Below, in pieces: positions 12,701-21,949 of a stretch of DNA of 64,000 bases. The notes beneath the pieces are model-generated. The model ran no database searches. It saw only the letters and a list, made by a program, of their open reading frames with translations, and was not told the DNA's origin. Positions within the stretch are counted from its first letter, which is position 1, and every line of letters begins with the position of its first letter. Origin of the DNA: Plazaster borealis (taxonomy: Eukaryota > Echinodermata > Asteroidea > Forcipulatida > Labidiasteridae). The stretch covers positions 8,432,001-8,496,000 of the forward strand of contig CM037472.1 of the NCBI GenBank assembly GCA_021014325.1, read 5' to 3'. The position numbers and the translations under genes were made by a program.

Positions 12701-15700
12701 TATTTAATTTTATTTAATTCATTTATTTTTCCTTTCCAAGTCGAATAAAAAGTTTAGGACAGGTAAATAGCGGCATAAAATTAGGGTAGGTCGGGTAACC
12801 GGAAACAGAACATTTATTTTGTTTGGCCTTACATGGTTGTCTCTTGTACTAAATTATTTTATTTCTCACTTGCAACACCATGCAAAGCTTCAAATCTTAC
12901 TAATCTTACCAAGCTTAGGTCTAAATGGACCTCTGCAAAAAATCCACATGGACTTTATGTATCCAGAGAGATCGATTGATAGATAAAAACGGTTTATTTT
13001 TCAAAGATTTGACATGGCAGCCCCGAGTGCAAAGTTATATCCAAATGAGCATAGAGAACAAAACAAATTCTTAAATGCTTATCAGCAAATAAAAAAAATA
13101 GTTGAGCATTTTGATACAAATTGAAAATTTGAAACCATTGTTTGAAGTCATAAATTGTTCATTTTTTAAAAATATTTACAAGTCTATATATTTTACTCAG
13201 TTTTTCATGATTTATATTATTTTTTTTCTTTTCGTTTTCTTCTTGAAGGTGATTCCCTTCTTGTGAAGCCTGTGACTGATCCAGGTGCCAACTCAATCAG
13301 TGTTTATTTCCCTGGAGAGAAGTTGGTACGTTTGATTATCTCAAAGATAGGAAGTTAACCAATCTTGCATGAAGACAGATTTATTTATTTTGTAACGACG
13401 CCAGATAAGAACATTTGTATTTGTGTACCCCTTCATAAGGGCAGAAAATAGGGGCAGCTTACCCTCTTCTCCACAGGGGTAACTTACCCCTCTCTCTCTA
13501 GTTCAAAAATAATGGATATCTCACTCCTTCCTCTTCTGCTCAAAATCATGGCTGGTTCTTTGGTTCTTTGACTAATTGCACATCTAATGCTTATACAATT
13601 TCATAACTGCCCTTCGTAGTGACCTATTTTTCTTAATAACACACCTTTTGTTAGTTCTGTAGTCTGGTTGGCTGAAAAATGGTCACGTTGGGTTAACTAA
13701 TATATAGGCTAGTGCATAGGACACCAAGAACTAGACGCGCGTCAAGACATCGCGCACGCATAATTTACAGAAAATAGATCCGGAACCTGGCAATAGTTCC
13801 CGAACTTATAATTGTTGACTGGTTACAGCGCCCTCTCATGATGTGAACAGTGAACAGCAACTAAAAAACTGAATCTGGGGAAACTAAAAGCGTACCTTTA
13901 ATTGTTGAATTGCTTATGATTTAATTGCACATTAATTGTTGAATTAAAACAGCTTAAAAACCCTGAAAAATGTATTTTCTTATTTTATATTTTAGACCTA
14001 GATGTGTTATAAAACACTGGCATAATTCAGTCACTAGTGCCATCTATCCCCCCTCCGGCCTGTGAGTGACCACAAGAGGGACCTATTTCCATCTAAATTT
14101 GTTTTACTCGAGTGTTTTCTAATGCTGCTGGATTTGGGAATTTTTTTCTCCAGGTATGGTATGACGTCAACACCCTGGAGAAGTTTGTTGGTCCCAGTAC
14201 ACAGTCCGTTTTTGTTAATCTAGAAAAGGTAAGGGTAGAGGACAAACTAGGGAGCAAATTTATCTGTTGAGCATTAAGTGAGGAAGGTAGAAGCAAAAAC
14301 AACAATAACATAAATAAAAATGGAACCGTTTTATTATGTCTAGCACAATATCTGCTACAGACATTATAAGTTATCACACAAGCGCGAGTGGTATACGGAA
14401 AAAATGTAGCGCTTCTGCGTCCCATATCCAACGAGGCGCATTTAGAACACACAATACGCAGGGTGTGATATGGGCCGTGCAAAATATAAGTTTATATCAC
14501 ACTCCTTGTTGCTATGGATCGACCAATCAGAATCAAATATTCAGGCCTGCTTGAAGATAATATTACTTATCACATCACATGTCTACAAGAGCCACAGAGC
14601 CTGGTTGTCCTGTGGGCACAATTTGTACACAGCTCAATGAAAGAAAACATAACATGATTTTTTTTTATGAAGAGTGCACTGTGCATTCCTTATCAACTTT
14701 GTCATTGGTTTTTTTTTTCCAAAAAAGGATCACCTGATAGGTTGGTTGTATGGTGTGTGTATTGAAAACTAGAGGATGGGAATGAATTTACTTTTTTTTA
14801 TTTTTTAATATCGCTGTTAAAGAGGGGCTCCAAGTTCAAATTCAGTTTTGTGATCCACTCATTGTCCAATAGATAGAGTTAAAATAGATGAAAGTTAAAA
14901 TGTTGTAAAATGTCATTTTATTTGATACTGTTTCATAGCTAAATTTGTGGTGTCATTGAGCATCAAAAACAAATGGGTTTGTACATTCCAACTAGGAATT
15001 TTTATGTGCCAGTCAAAAGGTCAAATTCAATATCATCAAACTTCAGGAAAGAAATAAAAAATCTTTTTACAAAAGCGTGCAGACTGTATATTTCACACAT
15101 TTTTGGATTTTGACAAAAATTGCATCTGACAGGTATCAAACACAGTGGCATTGTATATCGGTTTAATCTGAGGTTAGAGACTTGTAATTTTGTTTTCATC
15201 TTCATAAGGACTCTATCTATTGCAACATGAGTGGATCATAAAACTGAATTTGACCTCAGAGCCCTTCTGTAATTGATGATGGATTTGTGTTTTGTGTTGA
15301 TTGTGTAGACCCCAGTATATCAGCGTGGTGGAACCATCGTACCTCGTAAAGAGCGGGTTCGTCGCTGCTCATCACTAGGAATTGAAGATCCTTACACTCT
15401 GATTGTAGCCTTAGATACCAAGGTAAAGACCCATTGGAAATATTTGGACTATGGTTTTGCCAGCCACAGAGTACATAAAGAAAAAATGTTTCTATTTTTT
15501 CTTCTTCTAATGTCCTATGCTGTCTTTTTTCCGTAAAAATTAATGTGTTTTGTTGTTTGTATTTTTGCTATGCCTCTGATGAAGGCCCAGACTGGATTAA
15601 AATCAAAGACAACCTTCCCGATTTAATTTAGAAACAGATATACTTTGTTGTGCATTTGGTTGACTCCAATAATTGTACTTTGCAGTAATTACATCTTACA

Positions 15701-18700
15701 TCGATGGTGTGTTATTTGGGTTTTTGGGGAACATACAATTGAGTATGGATAAAGTGGCTCGATGCAAGAAGATGCAACTAATTTTATTTTTATGTTAATA
15801 CACAACATTGCTGTAGCATGTGATGCAAACTTGGCCAAACATCCGAATACCTGTGAGACGTGTACAGTCTATTCTGACCTCATAGTGGTGAGCCTGCTCC
15901 AAATAACGCATATATATTATTAATTATTTTGTCAGTAATTCTCTGCCCAAGTTTTGGATTTGTTTTTTGACTGGACTGATTTTTATATCCTCAGCAAGAA
16001 GCAGCTGGTCAGCTGTACATGGATGATGGACACAGTTTTGATTACCAAGCAGGGCTCTTTCAGTACAAACATATCACTTACAAGAACAACATTATTCAAT
16101 CAAGGTAAGAAGTAGGCCAGCCTCGCTGCCATGTGCAGGGCGCTGTATCAATCCCTCTCATCACTAACCCCTAGAAGGGAAGCACTGACAAACAACGCTG
16201 ATTAGGCTCAGAAAGTGACTGCTTTGCTTGTTCAACTTTCAAGCTCTTGTCAGGAGCTTATGGATGCTGAGTTTTTTTCTTTAAAGGAATCCCACTCCAA
16301 ATAAATCCTGTTTTATGAGGTCGCCCTAAACTGCATACACTTAAAGATCAAAGAAGAATGTGAGGGAACCAGTTGCTTCATGACTTTGTGCCTATTTTGT
16401 GGTCTACCATGCTTGAGCATAGAGTGGATCAACCAGGGGCATAACAGACTTTTCCCGTGAAATATGTAAATGGCACATTGAGCATGCGCACTAATTTTAC
16501 TGGTTGGCAAAATGAGGGAATATCACACCTTTTTGTATGGGGTTGATGTTGGCATGACCCATATGCATTTGTGCGTCTTCCTGGTGCATAACTCTACGGC
16601 ATTGGCAAACCCAATAGTGTCTGTATGCATTCGTGAATGTAATTAGCATATTTCATGGCAAAGGCTAATAACTACCATATATTTACATACTTAAATTAGA
16701 CAACTCTGGGTGTTATCGACACCCCTGGGAACAAGGTTGGTAGTAGGCCCAATATATCTTGAAAGGCAAAAAAGTAGCCACTTTAGTTCACAAAGAGTCT
16801 ATTCTGTCTTACTTAAATATCGAACCTACTCACAATGTTAGTCCATTTGCGTTTTTGTCTGTCCAGGCATACCTACCACAAGCTTAGACTTTTCTGGGTA
16901 TATGCCCCCATTTCCAATTATCCTCTTACTGTTCTATGTTATTGTTATGATGATTCTTTGTTGGAGTGGAAAATAAATGTCTTGTCTTGAAATAAAAATA
17001 TCATTTTGTTGGGAGTCAATGTCCCTGTGTGTTATACAGTCTAGCGTGCATTTTAGGCCATGTGGTGTTTACACGCTTCAATACCATATTTTTATGTGTA
17101 ATTTGACTCCCAAAATGTTGAGCTTTGCAGACAGTAGCCACGTGTGATGTTTGTGCAAGGGGACAATGCAGCTACATGTAACTATAGTAGAGTCTGAATC
17201 AAGTGACTTTGGCTATAGCTATGGATATGGCTGATGGCTGCAGTGGCATTGTTAAAGGGTAGACCTTTTCAGGTATCAAGCCATAGCCACTGTCAAAGCC
17301 ATTAATATGAACGCACCCTGTTTCTTTCTTAGATCTGAAGCCAAACAAATATCTTGGTACAATGTTTTGAACTGATTTAGTACAGTTATATTTGGTGTGA
17401 TGGTTGGTGATTTTACATCAAAATCTAGAGGAGACTTACAGAGACTTTTGTTTATATTTTGTTTAGGTCCATCGATATGAACGGCAGGTACCAGACTAAA
17501 TCCTGGCTAGAGAGAGTGGTTGTGATTGGTGTTATACGACCACCAAAGGTCATCGAACTCTCAGGAGACAGTAAGTACCCCCACACAAGTGTCACTTGTC
17601 GTATATTGGACATAAGGAACTTTTTTTAATTATGATTTTCAGAAAGGGCTGTCGTTTCAAAATGAGATTATGTTTTCCATAATAACTCATTTGAGAGTGA
17701 AATTTGAATGTTTGGTTCCATGACTTATTTGTTCACAAATGGTTTGCTTAATCCTAGTAGTGTCCTTGGCCCAATTTACTGACTGTGTATTTCCAAGGCC
17801 GATGAAATCAGCCCTATAATACATTGCATTGGTTACAACACACCAGGAGGACCTTAAAATGATCTTTGTGAAAGTTCAAGTTGTGACCAAAATATAGTTT
17901 GTGAAGTCAGATTTGAACCTGTATCCCTTGACTGCAATTGCAATTTCTAAAAGAAAATGTGGTTTACTGATAAAAATGGATGCAACAAGACACAGCTAGG
18001 GTCAATTCCTCAAATTAAGACAGATTCACAATTTAGAGTAAATGGAATCTTCAACAAGCAAGTGTTGAACATTCCCTGCAAATTCTATACATTACCGATC
18101 CCTGTGTCTTTTAGTCAAAGTATTTTTTTATGAAACATGTAAATAATATCCCGCGTTCACAGCATTCTTGGGGAAGTCGATCGTTCTCAAGATCTGGCCC
18201 ATCACTTTGGAACAGACTTCCTACTGAACTCAGAAAAGAAACCTCATGTACAAAATTTAAAATTCAGTTAAAAACCTATCTTTTCCGTAATTCCTAACTT
18301 AACCAGTCAGTTGTTTTTGTTTGCGCATTTCTGGCTTTGTTCTCAGTCCCACCAGGAGTGTCAAGTCAGACAGACATGGCGCGTTATAAATGTTCACTAT
18401 TATTAATAGCACTTCGCACTGGTGCTAAAATTAGAAGCTCAGTACCCGGATCTCAGGCAACATGTCAAACTTCACTATACGCGAGCCTTATGTCCAAGCT
18501 TTATGTTTACTTGTGTGTACTGACTGTACTAATACATTCTGGTGCACTGATGCGGTGATCACATGAGAGCTAGGTGGTGGAATGTTTGTCTGACATTAGG
18601 TATTTTGAGCAGAAGTGACGTCAATAGTGTGGAGTGCTATTGGTCCAACTCTTTTGTAATTTAATCCTGATTTCTATCTCCTCCTTTTCTGCAGTGATAA

Positions 18701-18807
18701 GCGGCCACAATGTAGAGTTCAGCTTCAACCAGAGCAACAATGTACTTGTTATTAGGAAGCCAGAGGTTAACATGGCCACCGACTGGGTTATGTCACTCAA
18801 AATGTAG
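675..18807 (+). CDS. GANAB: Glucosidase II catalytic alpha subunit (neutral alpha-glucosidase AB, GH31), C-terminal part; 5' end outside the window
   Basis: In the ER lumen this GH31 enzyme removes the two inner alpha-1,3-linked glucoses from N-glycans, working with a beta subunit, and so feeds the calnexin cycle. Visible coding exons: 675-752, 1518-1593, 2307-2433 (or 2492-2618), 4993-5216, 6318-6414, 6727-6828, 7915-7973, 9015-9199, 10501-10565, 13249-13325, 14154-14228, 15309-15422, 15995-16104, 17467-17570, 18695-18807. With one copy of the duplicated exon the joined frame is open to TAG at 18805-18807 and gives 534 residues plus part of a first codon. All junctions are GT-AG and all phases agree. 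Landmarks in order are [17 protein letters not shown], the nucleophile motif WNDMNEPS, the acid/base motif [22 protein letters not shown] and YQRGGTIVP. Human GANAB is 944 residues, so roughly 400 N-terminal residues lie upstream. GANC is the alternative paralogue name. The family is certain. Confidence 0.96.
881..1010. repeat. Palindromic GGGCCCAATTTCAT-type MITE copy (degenerate)
   Basis: Inverted arms begin CATGGCACTGCTTACC and end GTAAGCAGTGCCAT, around a centre carrying GTAAAGCGCG. It is the same family as the copies at 4249, 6908, 24553, 54135 and 54314. Confidence 0.75.
1518..1593 (+). CDS. GANAB: GANAB coding exon
   Basis: The exon encodes [10 protein letters not shown] and then [16 protein letters not shown], matching the family block that follows IEHADGK. 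Acceptor TGAACAG, donor AAG|GTATCA, ends in phase 0. Confidence 0.92.
1927..1964 (+). pseudogene. Decayed partial copy of the duplicated GANAB exon
   Basis: The stretch reads [11 protein letters not shown] in one frame, against [12 protein letters not shown] in exon 3a, and the nucleotide match to the 3' end of 3a is close. No GT donor follows GGTTGGTGCTG, and similarity fades 5' of position 1927. I read it as a third, inactivated copy of the exon lying in the preceding intron. Confidence 0.55.
2307..2433 (+). CDS. GANAB: GANAB alternative exon 3a (canonical-like copy)
   Basis: The 127-bp exon enters in phase 0 and leaves in phase 1. It encodes [16 protein letters not shown] and ends in EYEGWCWPG, the usual GH31 block just before the nucleophile exon. 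Acceptor CTTCAG, donor CAG|GTATGT. The DSGY tetrapeptide is as in vertebrate GANAB. It is paired with the homologous exon at 2492-2618. Using both would shift the frame. Confidence 0.93.
2492..2618 (+). CDS. GANAB: GANAB alternative exon 3b (duplicated, apparently mutually exclusive with 3a)
   Basis: The exon has the same length (127 bp) and the same phases (0 in, 1 out) as the preceding exon. It encodes [18 protein letters not shown] and ends in DYEGWCWPG. The 38 residues from DPH onward align with 3a without a gap and 19 are identical, with DPHLK and YEGWCWPG fully kept. Acceptor CTTTTAG, donor CTG|GTAGGT. The intron separating it from 3a is only 58 bp. The frame is open and both splice sites are intact, so this looks like a working alternative exon rather than a relic. 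Confidence 0.85.
3170..3775. repeat. Tandem repeat, about 115-bp unit, five copies
   Basis: The marker ATTGCAGGCTGG or a close variant recurs at about 3231, 3343, 3457, 3578 and 3692, spacings of 112-121 bp. Each unit also holds TTCAAAACCAC and CAGTAGGAGGGTTGA. The array lies in the intron after exons 3a/3b. Single or few copies of the same monomer occur elsewhere in the window in both orientations. Confidence 0.9.
4249..4369. repeat. Palindromic GGGCCC-type MITE copy
   Basis: The arms TTCATGGCTCTGCCTAC and GTAAGCAGAGGCATGAA flank a centre with GCGCTTTACAGGGCG. It sits in the intron between exon 3b and the nucleophile exon. Confidence 0.8.
4993..5216 (+). CDS. GANAB: GANAB exon with the catalytic nucleophile
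   Basis: The exon encodes [20 protein letters not shown] through [18 protein letters not shown] to [12 protein letters not shown]. The Asp of WNDMNEPS is the GH31 nucleophile. Acceptor ACAACAG, donor GTG|GTATGT. It accepts phase 1 from either 3a or 3b, rebuilding the Gly codon. Confidence 0.95.
5284..5634. repeat. 44-bp tandem repeat (VNTR), about 8 copies
   Basis: The unit runs GCCAAATGCTAGTTAAAACA, GCTGAGGACC, AGTTAAAGTGGCTT and repeats almost without change. The array starts about 70 bp after the donor of the GANAB nucleophile exon. Near-identity of copies suggests recent expansion. Confidence 0.97.
5662..5905. mobile_element. TTAA-flanked MITE, family 1
   Basis: The ends read TTAAAGGCACTGAACACGTT and, inverted, AACGTGTACGATACCTTTAA. 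Its interior (GGTAATTGTCAAAGACCAG) is shared with copies at 43507, 43637 and 48271. TTAA ends suggest a piggyBac-type origin. Confidence 0.85.
6318..6414 (+). CDS. GANAB: GANAB coding exon
   Basis: The exon encodes [20 protein letters not shown] and then [27 protein letters not shown] is a family block. Acceptor TTTCCAG, donor ATG|GTAAGT. Confidence 0.94.
6727..6828 (+). CDS. GANAB: GANAB exon with the general acid/base
   Basis: The exon encodes [20 protein letters not shown] and then [14 protein letters not shown]. The Asp in WTGDN is the expected GH31 acid/base. Acceptor CTGCAG, donor GAG|GTAAGC. Confidence 0.94.
6845..7375 (+). mobile_element. tRNA-derived SINE interrupted by a palindromic MITE
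   Basis: The tRNA-like head runs to GACTCAAGTTCTGGT, is broken at 6908, and resumes at 7031 with GATCAACAGAGAATGG and GGGTCCCGGTC. The body (GACATAAAGC, AAAGAACCC) and the tail CTCTATATAAATGATTGATA follow. It is the same family as the copy at 29770. Confidence 0.78.
6908..7030. mobile_element. Palindromic GGGCCC-type MITE nested in a SINE
   Basis: The arms CCCAATTTCATGGCTCTGCT and, inverted, ACCACGAAATTAGACCCT are separated by a palindromic centre. It splits the SINE at 6845-7375. Confidence 0.82.
7915..7973 (+). CDS. GANAB: GANAB coding exon
   Basis: This short 59-bp exon encodes [20 protein letters not shown], a substrate-binding loop of the GH31 barrel. Acceptor ATCACAG, donor CAA|GTAAGT. 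Confidence 0.93.
8640..8745 (-). mobile_element. tRNA-like SINE fragment
   Basis: The reverse complement contains GGTCTAGCGGTTGAGACAT and GTGGGTTTGAATCCCACC, which resemble the D and T arms of a tRNA with a B box. There is no clean cloverleaf, so it is a SINE fragment rather than a tRNA gene. Confidence 0.55.
9015..9199 (+). CDS. GANAB: GANAB coding exon
   Basis: The exon encodes [20 protein letters not shown], the [16 protein letters not shown] block, then [10 protein letters not shown] and GLPVMR. The FRAHAH block closes the active site in this family. Acceptor ACTCTAG, donor GAG|GTCAGT. Confidence 0.94.
9724..9922. mobile_element. TTAA-flanked MITE, family 3
   Basis: The ends TTAAAGGGGCTGTGTCGTCA and TGACGACACAGCCCCTTTAA form a 20-bp near-perfect TIR with TTAA at both edges. 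A second copy lies at 40730-40926. Confidence 0.9.
10171..10414. mobile_element. GGGAGTCA-type palindromic element with an inner insertion
   Basis: Outer ends are GCCATTTTGGGAGTCA and TGACTCCCAAAATGGC. Compared with the uninterrupted copy at 17002-17119 it carries an extra element at 10203-10328. Confidence 0.82.
10203..10328. mobile_element. PIF/Harbinger-like MITE nested in the GGGAGTCA element
   Basis: The TIR reads CCGAATTGGCGGCTACAGCT against GTAACCGCCAATTCGGACAC at the far end. TTA is present on both sides, consistent with a 3-bp target duplication. Related copies are at 21709 and 25447. Confidence 0.75.
10501..10565 (+). CDS. GANAB: GANAB coding exon
   Basis: The exon encodes [20 protein letters not shown] followed by I. 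It matches the block after PVMRP in the family. Acceptor TTTGTAG, donor TAG|GTAAGA. Confidence 0.93.
10640..10990 (+). pseudogene. LINE reverse-transcriptase C-terminal remnant, frameshifted
   Basis: One frame near 10733 reads [10 protein letters not shown], the W-GHV-R motif common near the end of non-LTR retrotransposon ORF2. Another frame from about 10827 reads [28 protein letters not shown] and ends at TAG (about 10972). A GATGATGATG microsatellite follows, as at many LINE 3' ends. The two blocks are out of frame with each other, so it is dead. It lies in the GANAB intron 10566-13248. Confidence 0.7.
12001..12030. repeat. Perfect short hairpin
   Basis: CCTGTCTTTATCC, the loop TGGC, then GGATAAAGACAGG form a 13-bp perfect stem. 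A direct GACCAGT flanks it on each side. It lies about 60 bp before the TIR element at 12090. Confidence 0.85.
12090..12828. mobile_element. Non-autonomous DNA transposon with long TIRs (about 0.74 kb)
   Basis: The left end GGCCAAACAAAATAAATGTT then CTGTTTCCG is matched by the right end CGGAAACAG then AACATTTATTTTGTTTGGCC. AGGGTAGGTCGG-type sequence follows inside each TIR. No ORF of note lies inside. It occupies the GANAB intron 10566-13248. Confidence 0.9.
13249..13325 (+). CDS. GANAB: GANAB coding exon
   Basis: The exon encodes [20 protein letters not shown] and then PGEKL. It corresponds to the vertebrate block GDALLVHPVSDSGA. Acceptor CTTGAAG, donor TTG|GTACGT. Confidence 0.93.
14154..14228 (+). 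CDS. GANAB: GANAB coding exon
   Basis: The 75-bp in-frame exon encodes [20 protein letters not shown] and then VNLEK, from the C-terminal beta domains. Acceptor CTCCAG, donor AAG|GTAAGG. Confidence 0.93.
14320..14560. repeat. Dispersed repeat, copy 1
   Basis: It contains GCGTCCCATATCCAACGAGG, GGTGTGATATGGGCC and CGACCAATCAGAATCA. The same blocks occur in the other orientation at 63540-63800. It lies in GANAB intron 14229-15308. Confidence 0.65.
14821..15265. mobile_element. Inverted-repeat element (about 0.45 kb)
   Basis: The left end (GGGGCTCCAAGTTCAAATTC, AGTTTTGTGATCCACTCAT, CAATAGATAGAG) reappears inverted at the right end (CTCTATCTATTGCAACATGA, GTGGATCATAAAACTG, AATTTGACCTCAGAGCCC). 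It ends 43 bp before a GANAB exon. Confidence 0.85.
15309..15422 (+). CDS. GANAB: GANAB coding exon
   Basis: The exon encodes [20 protein letters not shown] and runs to [21 protein letters not shown] is a hallmark of the family. Acceptor TGTGTAG, donor AAG|GTAAAG. Confidence 0.94.
15995..16104 (+). CDS. GANAB: GANAB coding exon
   Basis: The exon encodes [20 protein letters not shown] and then [16 protein letters not shown]. Acceptor TCCTCAG, donor AAG|GTAAGA. Confidence 0.93.
17002..17119. mobile_element. GGGAGTCA-type palindromic element, uninterrupted copy
   Basis: The ends are CATTTTGTTGGGAGTCAAT and TTTGACTCCCAAAATGT. The centre carries CCTGTGTGTTATACAGTC with no insertion, so it serves as the empty-site reference for the nested copy at 10171. 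Confidence 0.8.
17467..17570 (+). CDS. GANAB: GANAB coding exon
   Basis: The exon encodes [20 protein letters not shown] and then [14 protein letters not shown], matching the IERVVIIG block near the C terminus. Acceptor TGTTTAG, donor ACA|GTAAGT. Confidence 0.92.
18154..18297 (+). pseudogene. Non-LTR retrotransposon ORF2 C-terminal tail
   Basis: The in-frame 47 residues read [47 protein letters not shown] and stop at TAA. RSFSR.GP.LWN.LP..LR, then F...LKT.LF is the common ending of CR1/Rex-type LINE ORF2 proteins. Only the 3' tail remains, so the insertion is 5'-truncated. It lies in the last GANAB intron. Confidence 0.75.
18695..18807 (+). CDS. GANAB: GANAB terminal coding exon
   Basis: The exon encodes [20 protein letters not shown], then [16 protein letters not shown] and the TAG stop. 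It matches the vertebrate ending KPGINVASDWSIHLR. Acceptor TTCTGCAG. Confidence 0.94.
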
Positions 18808-20817
18808 ACAACGATGAAACAGGTTTATTTATTTCACCTTATATTCAAACAGTTTCTACTAGGGAAACATGAGAGGGAGCCTTTGGGATGTTGTTTTTTA
18901 CAGTCAGTCGCTATGCATATTAAAGAATAATCAGTGGTTGGATTTAGGTTTTTGCTTCATCTGGTATGCATACTCTCTTTGAATCAATATAAGGTACAAA
19001 TTCAGTATTAATCACAGCAGTGGCATTTTGTCTATTGCTGCTAATTCTGGTATGCCTACTCTCTTTGAATCAAGGTAAGGTACGATGATGGTAATGTTGG
19101 GGTCTCTGGTGTATATAATCTATTTGAATCAAGATAAATGACAGTATTGGTTATTTATATGCAAAACTATTGCCACTGATGTGCTTACTTTTTAGTTGAA
19201 GCTGATAATGTTGCTCCATTCAGCAAAAGAAAAGTACTTGCTTGTTTGTAATGATTGTTGAAAGTTATGGACATTTTTCTCCAGACTTTGCAGCTTGTAA
19301 GAGAGGTTGATACTAGGTCATGTCACATGAAGCAATTTACAGGCAACCAGTTCCTGGCAATCTCCAAAAAGAAATGACAATTACTTTTTAATTTTCTTGG
19401 AGAATAGTGGGACACTTTAATTACGCCTGATGAACAGGGATATCATTGTACAGCCCCCTGATCTAACTGCTGGTATATGTGCGCTATATAAGAACCACAT
19501 ATTATTTTTATCACCAATGTTGTAGATTTCTTTCTACAAACCCAAATAGCAATTCTATTTTCAAGCCATTAATTCATTTTAAATGAGCTAAGATGCAATC
19601 CTGGAATCAGGGCCCAATTTAGCAGACAATTTTGTTAACCAGTTTTATTCTAAGCAAACGTTAGCAGGATAGCAGTCAAAGATAGCATGTGGCATGATGT
19701 TTTGGCTGGTAACCTTGTTCTGGTAAGCATAAGTTTGTTGTGATTAGCTACTTTTTGTGCTTAAATAGCTCTATGAAATTGGACCCTGGTGTAAATATAC
19801 CACCTTCTTTTCCCTCGTTTAATTTCTGTACAGTTAGGTATTTTGTATACGGTGTCTTTTCTCATGATGTGATCATGATTCCTCAAAGTTAAAAACTTGA
19901 CTTTTGTCACGTTCTTAAAGTAAAACTAATTTTGTATTAACTGATATGCATTCTTAAAGTACAATAATTAGGTGAAATACATTAATTTTCAGTTGTTTAC
20001 ATTATAATTTCCAATCATTATCCCAAGATTGTTTTAATATTGTAATTTTATAAATGCCTAGTTTCGCTTCATGAAAGTAATTTGTCCGGCAAAGGCTTTG
20101 AAATTTCCTCAAACCAGTACACAAGTCGTAGTATTTCTTTTGCATGCTGTCATTAAGTCAAGCTATATCAAAAATCATGTTAAACTTGATGTGCATGCTC
20201 TATTTGAAGTAAAGTTTGGAATAGAGCCGAACATAACCAAGCAGAAAGAGCTGTCACAAAGCACGGTATTTGATTGGCTACCAAAGCCTACCTAAACTAT
20301 TAAGACAGTTGAAGTCAATAACCATATGACACAATGGAATTATCACAAACTGCATTTTTATTAATTGAACCACATAAAACCTACTCATTTTTGGTCTAAA
20401 AAGCCAAAAATTATAATAAAAATCCACATACGCGCAGTAAGGAAGTCATTGTGCTCAGATAATATTCAAATCTAACTTGCATATGGCTTATTGAAAGGGA
20501 TCAGTATTCACTCTTAGAATACTCACTCAATGCATCAATTTTTATCAGGTTGTAACTAAATTAAATTGAGTTTTATTGCACAGTGCTCGACACTTTCTTT
20601 GGATTCAGAACGAAAACTGTAAAGACCTTTCTCTTTTTTTGCAATTATCGACCACCATTTTTATTGGGAAACTTGTAAGTATCATTAAATTCATAACTGG
20701 GTTGGCACAAATTTGCAATTTTAAAAATATTTTAACCCTCTGAAGTGAAGAATACATATGTGTTGGAATTGTTTTGGTAGCAACAATTGATTTATTGGTG
20801 GTTTTGGTAACATTTGT

Positions 20818-20823
20818 AATAAA
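20818..20823 (+). terminator. Candidate GANAB polyadenylation signal
   Basis: AATAAA about 2 kb after the stop, followed by a T/G-rich stretch. A second AATAAA is at 21611-21616. Which one is used cannot be told from sequence. Confidence 0.3.
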
Positions 20824-21419
20824 ATAATAATTAACTTTTTATTTTGGGTTTCAGAGGTGTTTTGGGCCACCTGTAGTTTTGCTCACTGTGGCTGCCAAAA
20901 CACTCAGCTATGACATTGCATAAAGTCTCCACAGGCAAAGTATCATCTCTGTTTTTGTGTCTTTGACCGTCTGGTTTATTTTTGGAGAAATTTGAATGTT
21001 GGTCAAGAAGGATTTTTTTTCAGTGTGAAATAGACAAGAAGGGAGCTTTCAGATACATGTACCAGTCAAATCATTTCTATTGCTTTGCTGTACATATGTT
21101 TGCTTGAAAACGTTGTGTTTTGGGTAGAAGTACACAACGGATGTTCCCATGAAAAAGTTGTAAGCAATTAATGTGCAAAATTGTGTCTTAAGAAAACCAA
21201 GTGTGAAAGTTTTATCTTTTCTCAGCCAATCAATAGTCTTATTAGAACAAATTCTGCATGTGAATGGAAAAGCAACAAACTTGTAACAGTTATGCAACCT
21301 TTTTGAAATAAGCCTTTTTATTTTGATTCGATTTGATTTGCTAAACTGAAAGGAAATATTTGAGAAAGAAACTGCATAACATAACAAATTAGAAAACTTT
21401 GCATGTACCTTTTGTACAA

Positions 21420-21610
21420 ATACATGAATGTACCTCTTTTGTGGACTCTGCAAGTCTGGGGACCAGTTAAAGTGTGTCTGGGGCATGTTCAAACATTGGG
21501 ACCAGTTAAAGTGTGTGATTTTGTGTCCTCCATATGTGAAAGGAAATGTACATGGGAACTCAAGGTACTCACAGTGTTTGAATACGCATGAGAATTGAGC
21601 AGTCTATTGC
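21420..21610. mobile_element. GACTTGCAC-type MITE copy
   Basis: It carries TGGGGACCAGTTAAAGTGTG, a second GGGACCAGTTAAAGTGTG and GAATACGCATGAG near its end. It is the same family as 32943-33107 and 63146-63275, whose TIR is TAGACTGTGCAAGTCTC. Confidence 0.6.
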
Positions 21611-21708
21611 AATAAAGTGCTAATGTCGTTAAATTAAGTGTTTCTGTGATTAAAAATAATTATGTTGAGATAAAGTATTTTTTACAAGGTTCAAACATTT
21701 GAAACTTA

Positions 21709-21847
21709 GACCATATCCAAATTGGCAGCTGTGGCTATGGCTACGACTGTTGCTAATGGTGTTGCTAAGGATGTCCTATACTTCAACGCATGATGATGCA
21801 GCGATCCAGTTGTAGCCATAGCTGTAACTGCCAATTCGGACACGGCC
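21709..21847. mobile_element. PIF/Harbinger-like MITE copy
   Basis: The ends are GACCATATCCAAATTGGCAG and CTGCCAATTCGGACACGGCC. CTATGGCTAC / GTAGCCATAG blocks lie inside. Confidence 0.75.
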
Positions 21848-21949
21848 TCACTGTTGGAGCCAAAAATGTGGGCATTGCTGTGGAAAATTGGAAGGGGGCA
21901 GGCAAGATGTCCAACTCCCAAGATATTTGATGGCAAATAAACTTTCTAA

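Larger units (their letters stand above)
15423..17466. other. Two GANAB introns either side of the exon at 15995-16104
   Basis: Intron 15423-15994 holds nothing I recognise. Intron 16105-17466 holds a GGGAGTCA-type palindromic copy at 17002-17119 and a diverged CTATAGCTATGG-rich palindrome near 17200-17310. Confidence 0.6.
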
